Source: Rosa chinensis (taxonomy: Eukaryota; Streptophyta; Magnoliopsida; Rosales; Rosaceae). From it: a DNA stretch of 64,000 nt. Below are positions 59,235-64,000 of this stretch, in pieces. Within the stretch, counting starts at the first letter, position 1. Every line of letters starts with the position of its first letter. A program made the translations under genes and the position numbers. The notes beneath the pieces are model-generated. The model saw only the letters and a program-made list of their open reading frames with translations. It did not search any database and had not been told where the DNA came from. The DNA is taken from the NCBI RefSeq assembly GCF_002994745.2, contig NW_020126838.1, positions 62,001-126,000 on the forward strand, given 5' to 3'.

Positions 59235-60797
59235 TCAGTTGGTGGAACCTTCAAAGCCTCCCTTTGGGTTTGGAATTGTGTTGCTCGGAAGCTTACCACT
59301 CTCATGAAACTTGGTCATGAAGTCCACCACTTGTCCCATTTGCTTCTTGAGCTCTGCAATGTCCTTGGCATTGGTCTGTTGTCCTTGAAGCAAAGTCTGT
59401 GTGGCACTAGTCAATGCCTGAGTAGAATTAGTCAATGCCTCTATCGTCTTATCATAGTGAGAATTGGAATTCCCTACGTTGTGTTGAGGAGGCATGTAAG
59501 GTCTTTGATAGGGAGGTCCTTGAGGACGTTGGAAACTGCCACCAAGAGGGTTCTGAACATTTTCATTGTTGGTCCACTTGAAGTTGGGGTGGTCCCTCCA
59601 TCCAGGGTTATAGGTATTCGAATATGGATCATACCTTGGACGTGGGGGACCCCCTTGGTTCCCTTGATAGCCTCCTATAGCATTCACAGACTCCCAACCA
59701 CCATTCTCACTCAGTTGAGGACATTGATCCGTAGGATGTCCTTGAGTAAAGCATACCCCACAAGCAGAGGGTCCTCCATGGCCTTGAGTAGTCGCCACCT
59801 TGTTCACAAGAAGGGTGAGTTTGCTCAATTGATCCGCAATGGCAGGACTAGTGCTCACCTCATTTACCCTACGAGTGGGTTGTCTCACACCCTCATACTG
59901 TTGGGAGTTTAGGGCACGATTAGCTATAAGTTCCCTCCCAACCGCAGGTGACTTATCCACAAAAGCTCCACCAGCTGCAGCATCCAACATTTGCCTTTCC
60001 AAGGGTAAGAGTCCTTCATAGAAACATGTAAGTAGGGTCTCATCCTTCATCTGATGTTGAGGACATTGTGCAAGTAAGGAATTGAACCTCTCATAGTAGG
60101 CAGCATAGGACTCATCATGAGCTTGCTCTATTCCACTAAGCTTCTTCCTAAGTGTGATGACCTTTGAAGCTGGGAAGTATTTCTCCAAGAAGGCCTTTCT
60201 CATTGTTTCCCATGATGTGATACGACCTGCAGGAAGCTCATATAGCCAATCCTTGGCTCTATCAGCTAGAGAGAATGGAAATGCTCTCATCTTAAGAAGG
60301 TTTTCATCCGCCCCTTGTGGTTGCATGTTTGCACAAACAGATTGGAATTCTCGTACGTGCTTGTTAGCATCCTCCATATTGAGGCCATGGAAGATAGGGA
60401 GCTTGTGCAACAATCCACTCTTAAGCTCGAACTCTGCTTGTCTTCCAGCTGCAGGGGCAGGGTATACTATGCCTGTAGGGGGTCCTCCTTCAACAGTTGC
60501 GGTGGAGAGTTCCCTAATAGATGCCATTCTCTCTTCTTCGACTTCTTCAGGTGGTGGTGAAGGTGGTGTAGAGTTGGACGAAACCACAGGTGAAGGTGAA
60601 CGTGAAGGCGGAGATGGACTTGGTGTAGGTGATGTAGACTCCTCAGAAAAGTAAATCCGCTTCCCTTGCTCGTTAAATGTGTACTCTTTGTATGTTGAAG
60701 GAGAAGGGCTTGTGAACTCAAGGAGTGAAGGACCCTTCAAACGAGCGAGCCTTGCTTCAATTTCCTTTAGTGTAGAGGGTCTAAAAGGCTCGGTCAT
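59235..60797 (-). CDS. gag: Gag polyprotein of element Q (intact)
   Basis: A 520-residue capsid/nucleocapsid protein starting MTEPFRPST, the same start context as A's gag. A proline/serine-rich linker (about residues 52-83) is followed by the capsid core at about 125-275 (FPFSLADRAKDWLYELP at 173-189) and a CCHC knuckle C-x2-C-x4-H-x4-C at 346-359. A Gly/Pro/Asn-rich stretch (about 367-425) and a probable helical, Gln-rich segment near 450-500 end it. The frame stops a few codons after KLPSNTIPNPKGG, the point where A's frame enters the protease region, so pol was deleted just there. A second frame over the stop reads on into the post-gag sequence, suggesting the deletion joined gag to the last codons of pol out of frame. 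Plus-strand frames over this region are shadows. Confidence 0.93.
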   Translation of the reverse strand: MTEPFRPSTLKEIEARLARLKGPSLLEFTSPSPSTYKEYTFNEQGKRIYFSEESTSPTPSPSPPSRSPSPVVSSNSTPPSPPPEEVEEERMASIRELSTATVEGGPPTGIVYPAPAAGRQAEFELKSGLLHKLPIFHGLNMEDANKHVREFQSVCANMQPQGADENLLKMRAFPFSLADRAKDWLYELPAGRITSWETMRKAFLEKYFPASKVITLRKKLSGIEQAHDESYAAYYERFNSLLAQCPQHQMKDETLLTCFYEGLLPLERQMLDAAAGGAFVDKSPAVGRELIANRALNSQQYEGVRQPTRRVNEVSTSPAIADQLSKLTLLVNKVATTQGHGGPSACGVCFTQGHPTDQCPQLSENGGWESVNAIGGYQGNQGGPPRPRYDPYSNTYNPGWRDHPNFKWTNNENVQNPLGGSFQRPQGPPYQRPYMPPQHNVGNSNSHYDKTIEALTNSTQALTSATQTLLQGQQTNAKDIAELKKQMGQVVDFMTKFHESGKLPSNTIPNPKGGFEGSTN

Positions 60798-62485
60798 TCA
60801 TAGGAATCCTGAACATCATCAAAATTCAAAGAAGTTAGCAAAGTATAAAGTGAGCTAATTACAAATTAGTGATTGATACATCAACTTTACTATTCACGAG
60901 TCACTATTCACAAGTTACTATTCATGACTTTACTATTTATGATTTATACAAGTATAAAATAGAGTATAAATTAAAAACTATCCACAATCTTTTCACAAAT
61001 AAACCACGTAAGAAGTTTATACAAGTATAAAATGTACAAAACAACACAATTTACAAGTGGAGGTTATGTTCAAGTATCTTATAATCTTTACAAAATAAAG
61101 TTAATATTTCAATTGATTACAAGTTGTAAGTCGAGCCCAATAGAAACCACTACTATTGGTGAGATACGATCTAGGGATAGTCGTCTAGACATAAGTCGCT
61201 TTCCTTTGTTTCAGAAGGCTAGATGGCCAGATTAAGAGGTAAGTGAGAGGGAGGACTCATTTTGGTGACACTACGGAGGCTACTCCCTCATTGAGGTTTA
61301 GGCCCCTATCGGCTACTCCCACATTGTGGTTTACGCACAGTCTATAGTATCTCTGAGATCCAATTTGAACCCATCACCCAGGGTCTCAACCTAAGACACC
61401 ACCTATATGCCCCTTACTCAGCTTGAAAAGAACTCATGTGTTAGACAGTTCTCCAAATGCTAATAAAAGCCGCCCTCAACTTCAAAAGACCTTAGAGAGG
61501 CACTAATGAAGGGTTAAGGCCAATATTAACAAAAGGGCCCTTATCTACTCATACGATTTTACACACTTATAACAATCAAGAATTTAACAATATTTACAAT
61601 TAATTCTTTAAATTTCTTTTGTATAACAAGATTAGACACAATTTGTACAAAACTTTCAAACAAACAAACGTCACACTTTGTACACTTCTTTTTTTTTTTT
61701 TTTTTTTTTTTTTTTTACGAAAATACTTACAAATATATGTTTTTCTTCCTTTTCTTTACAATTATTCTCAACACTTAGGTACGGGAACAGTGAGTCTCGA
61801 TGTGCAATGGGACTGAAACAGCTACCCTTTTCAAGACTATGTTTAATCCAATATACCTTAGTGAATCACAATATTTTCATTTGTTATATATATCATTGAT
61901 TTCAAATTCAATTCCAAGCGGTAAATCAAGAGGACGTGCGGCCCAAGTATAGTCGTCTAGACACAAAGTCCCTCCTACATCCTTTGGGCAACCTTACTGA
62001 GATGGCCAGGTAGGGGAGGGCGAACACAAGAGGTAGGATCCATTTTGGCATAGGCTACTCCCACATTGTGGTTTACGCCCATTTGCATGCACTTCTGAAT
62101 CCAAGAACCCGTTATGAACGTTGTCCCCTTTCCTAGACACCATCCCACATAGGCTATACTTACTTGGATGAAAAAGATTCTAAGTGTGAAGACAGTTCAA
62201 TGAATGTTAATAAAGACCGCCCTCAACCTTAAGGGACCTGGACTAGGTACCAATAAGGGGTTTAGGTCAATATTAATAAACACGACTTCACCTATTCCTT
62301 CTTTAATTTACAACTCACAATTAAAATTCGTATTCAATAATATAAATAACAACCTAAGTAATTAATTAACTAATTAACTAATTGACTAACAAATTATGAA
62401 CAATTAACAAGAAATTTTTTTTTTTTTTTTCGGTCACAATATAAACAAACACATATATTCACATATTTAACAAGTGATTTTTCAA
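60798..62485 (-). other. Leader of element Q with two kinds of leader module
   Basis: In element sense, the type 1 module (61932-62300) comes first and a type 2-like module (about 61170-61552), close to that of J and K, comes second. A long T run (61689-61716, plus strand) separates them. The leader is about 1.7 kb before the gag start, with many upstream ATGs. No coding function is supported. Confidence 0.82.
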
Positions 62486-62503
62486 TCCCCGGCAACGGCG
62501 CCA
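62486..62503 (-). other. Primer-binding site (tRNA-Asp) of element Q
   Basis: Reverse complement of TGGCGCCGTTGCCGGGGA, five bases from the 5' LTR. Its edge (62482-62492) is complementary to U5 at 62587-62597. Confidence 0.92.
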
Positions 62504-62508
62504 AAAAT

Positions 62509-64000
62509 TGATGTCGCTTTTATCGAGCGACCAATTTAACCCTGAAATGTCATTAGTAGTACGTAATAAATAGGGATCGTTCTATTCCGGGGATTGAGGG
62601 TACACCTGTCATTGTCAAACAATTAAACAATTAAAATTAAAACAAAGTATAATATTTACAAAATATAGACATATTTACGAAAAGGGGGAGTTTTTGGTTT
62701 TTGGTTTTAATTTCCGAAAATAAAATCTAAGTTACCTAAATAATTAAAATGCAAAAACATAAAAATACAAATGGAATGCAAGAACAAAGATCAAAGTCGA
62801 AACTCATGATTAAAATTAATTCAAGTTCATCATTGTTCATCATAGTCATGCAAGAGGAATTGATCATGTGAAACGTTCAAAAGCAAACAGTTTCCCATAT
62901 TTTACTTTCAATGCTAATTTACCTAAGTGAAAGCACCTAGATTAATTCTATCAAACATGCAATCAAGCCCTAGAAAGCTAGTCAATCATGTCATGTTTAA
63001 CGCAATAAACACCTAGAAAGGCTATCAACTCAAATGTGCAACTTAGTATGAAAAAGTCCACCTAATTGCAATCTTCTTTGATTAAATTCGGTTTTTGTAC
63101 AAAACCTTTACTACTTATCGATTCAAGAACACAAAACCAAAAAGTTGATTCATGTTCTCAAATTCGTAGCAACAATCACATAAGAACCCTAAATGTTTCG
63201 AACCATTCAAGATAATCATACAAAAGATTTCTATCATGCAAATTTAATCAAACACTCACACAAAAGCAACCATAAATCGCAATATATGAATCTGAAAATT
63301 AACAATTCATCATAAAATTTCAGAAAACAATACTTGTTCATACATATGTGTCAACTAAGGCAAAACCAACGAAAATACAAAGCAAAGGTACAAGGAGAAT
63401 CGGATTACACCGTGATGAAGATGAGATGAATGAAGTGATGATGTGGTCTCTTGAATTTCGAAAGCAATCTTCAAGGTGGAGGGTGGATGGTGTGCACGGC
63501 TTGTCTTCTTCTTCCTTGGCCTTGCTTGCACTTCGTGGTTGCCCTAGAGGATGGAGAGGAGCACGGCTAAGCTAGAGAGAGTTTTCTGATTTTTTTCTCA
63601 AAGTATAAACGTAAAAGAATGGAACTTGGGAACTCCAAAACGTTGAGAAGAGGGGAGGTTATATAGGGGACGGCCAACTTACTCTCCAAGCCGTGTAAAC
63701 CTTATGGAATTAATCTGAAAATTCCACATAATTTCCTCCAATAATATCTTGCCAAATAAGCCCTATGAGGTGGTTCAACCAATCACAAAATTCCATTTAA
63801 TTCCCTAAATAATCTTGCCGAAATTCCCTTGATATAATTCTGATTTTTGTAGTTCAATTCGGCCAAACTTCCTTTAGGGAATTAAGGAATGTATCTAGAC
63901 TTCTTTTGAGCTTTTCTTGGTCTCCACCTTTTTCTCTTTCCTTTTATTTCTCCCTTGAATATCTCCTTGCCGAATTCTCTAGGGTTTTCTTTTAATTCAC
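62509..64000 (-). repeat. 5' LTR of element Q (U5/R side, cut by window end)
   Basis: The first 1492 plus-strand bases of the LTR, matching 54968-56460 with one G-run difference. The frame at 63348-63575 repeats 55808-56035 and is LTR sequence. Confidence 0.94.

Larger units (their letters stand above)
54968..64000 (-). mobile_element. Element Q: gag-only Athila-type retrotransposon
   Basis: A reverse element with a complete 3' LTR at left (54968-57274, 2307 bp), a 3' region, an intact gag, a leader with primer site, and a 5' LTR cut by the window end. The two LTR copies appear identical over the 1.49 kb that can be compared, except for a G-run length (6 versus 5), so Q is among the youngest insertions. 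No protease, RT or integrase remains. Its own transposition must use Pol from another element. Confidence 0.94.

Noticed and set aside
59190..60654. Plus-strand frames of 240 and 166 codons over element Q's gag.
   Set aside because: These are shadows of the gag frame on the other strand, with no domain and no counterpart opposite A's gag.
61689..61716. Long T run as a possible SINE or processed-transcript tail.
   Set aside because: It lies inside Q's leader between two leader modules, with no flanking target duplication or SINE promoter boxes seen.

Overview
This is a plant nuclear window made entirely of LTR retrotransposons. I see no host gene, tRNA, rRNA or CRISPR array. Every long reading frame that looks real belongs to a Ty3/gypsy element of the Athila type. 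The evidence is a primer-binding site matching the 3' end of tRNA-Asp (TGGCGCCGTTGCCGGGGA) at every complete LTR/internal junction, a DLGAS protease, an FMDD reverse transcriptase, a D,D(35)E integrase with an HHCC finger and no chromodomain, and LTRs of about 1.8-2.4 kb that begin TGATAGGA and end ATCA/GTCA. I infer a seed plant, probably a eudicot, but cannot name the species. All percentages and ages are by-eye counts.

Layout: I distinguish 17 insertions, lettered A-Q. The outermost is H, whose 5' LTR lies at 32682-35665 (split) and whose internal region starts at 35666. On the left, H's LTR is split by F, F by E and G, E by A, A by B and C, and C by D. Solo LTR I also sits in H's LTR. On the right, H's leader is split by J, J by K (holding L), M and N, N by O, and O by P and Q. 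Exact 5-bp target-site duplications are visible for B (CGCTG), G (TGATT), I (ATAAT), K (GTGTT), L (CTAGA), M (GAGAC) and P (TAGAA). D, G, I, L, M and P are solo LTRs; B, C and K keep both LTRs; the rest run out of the window or are cut by younger elements. LTR families: type 1 (A-F, H, I, L, M, P, Q, with subtypes), type 2 (G, J, K, O) and type 3 (N).

Coding content: A carries gag-pol (2141-7766), with gag broken by two frameshifts and pol open for 1439 codons. Q carries an intact 520-codon gag and no pol. B and C have no coding region. K keeps only the last 20 codons and stop of pol. Non-coding parts (a duplicated leader module, a post-pol hairpin, and a roughly 2-kb 3' region with three copies of a polypurine-tract motif) are retained in all of them, so they are the likely cis-acting core used when proteins come from another copy.

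Most interesting signals: (1) an 11-bp complementarity between U5 and the 3' edge of the tRNA primer site, present at all six LTR/PBS junctions with a 93-94 nt loop and one compensatory base-pair change between the two LTR families; (2) three polypurine-tract-like motifs per element that change together between families; (3) very young elements without gag-pol, one also without a PBS; (4) antisense small ORFs at one fixed place in five elements.
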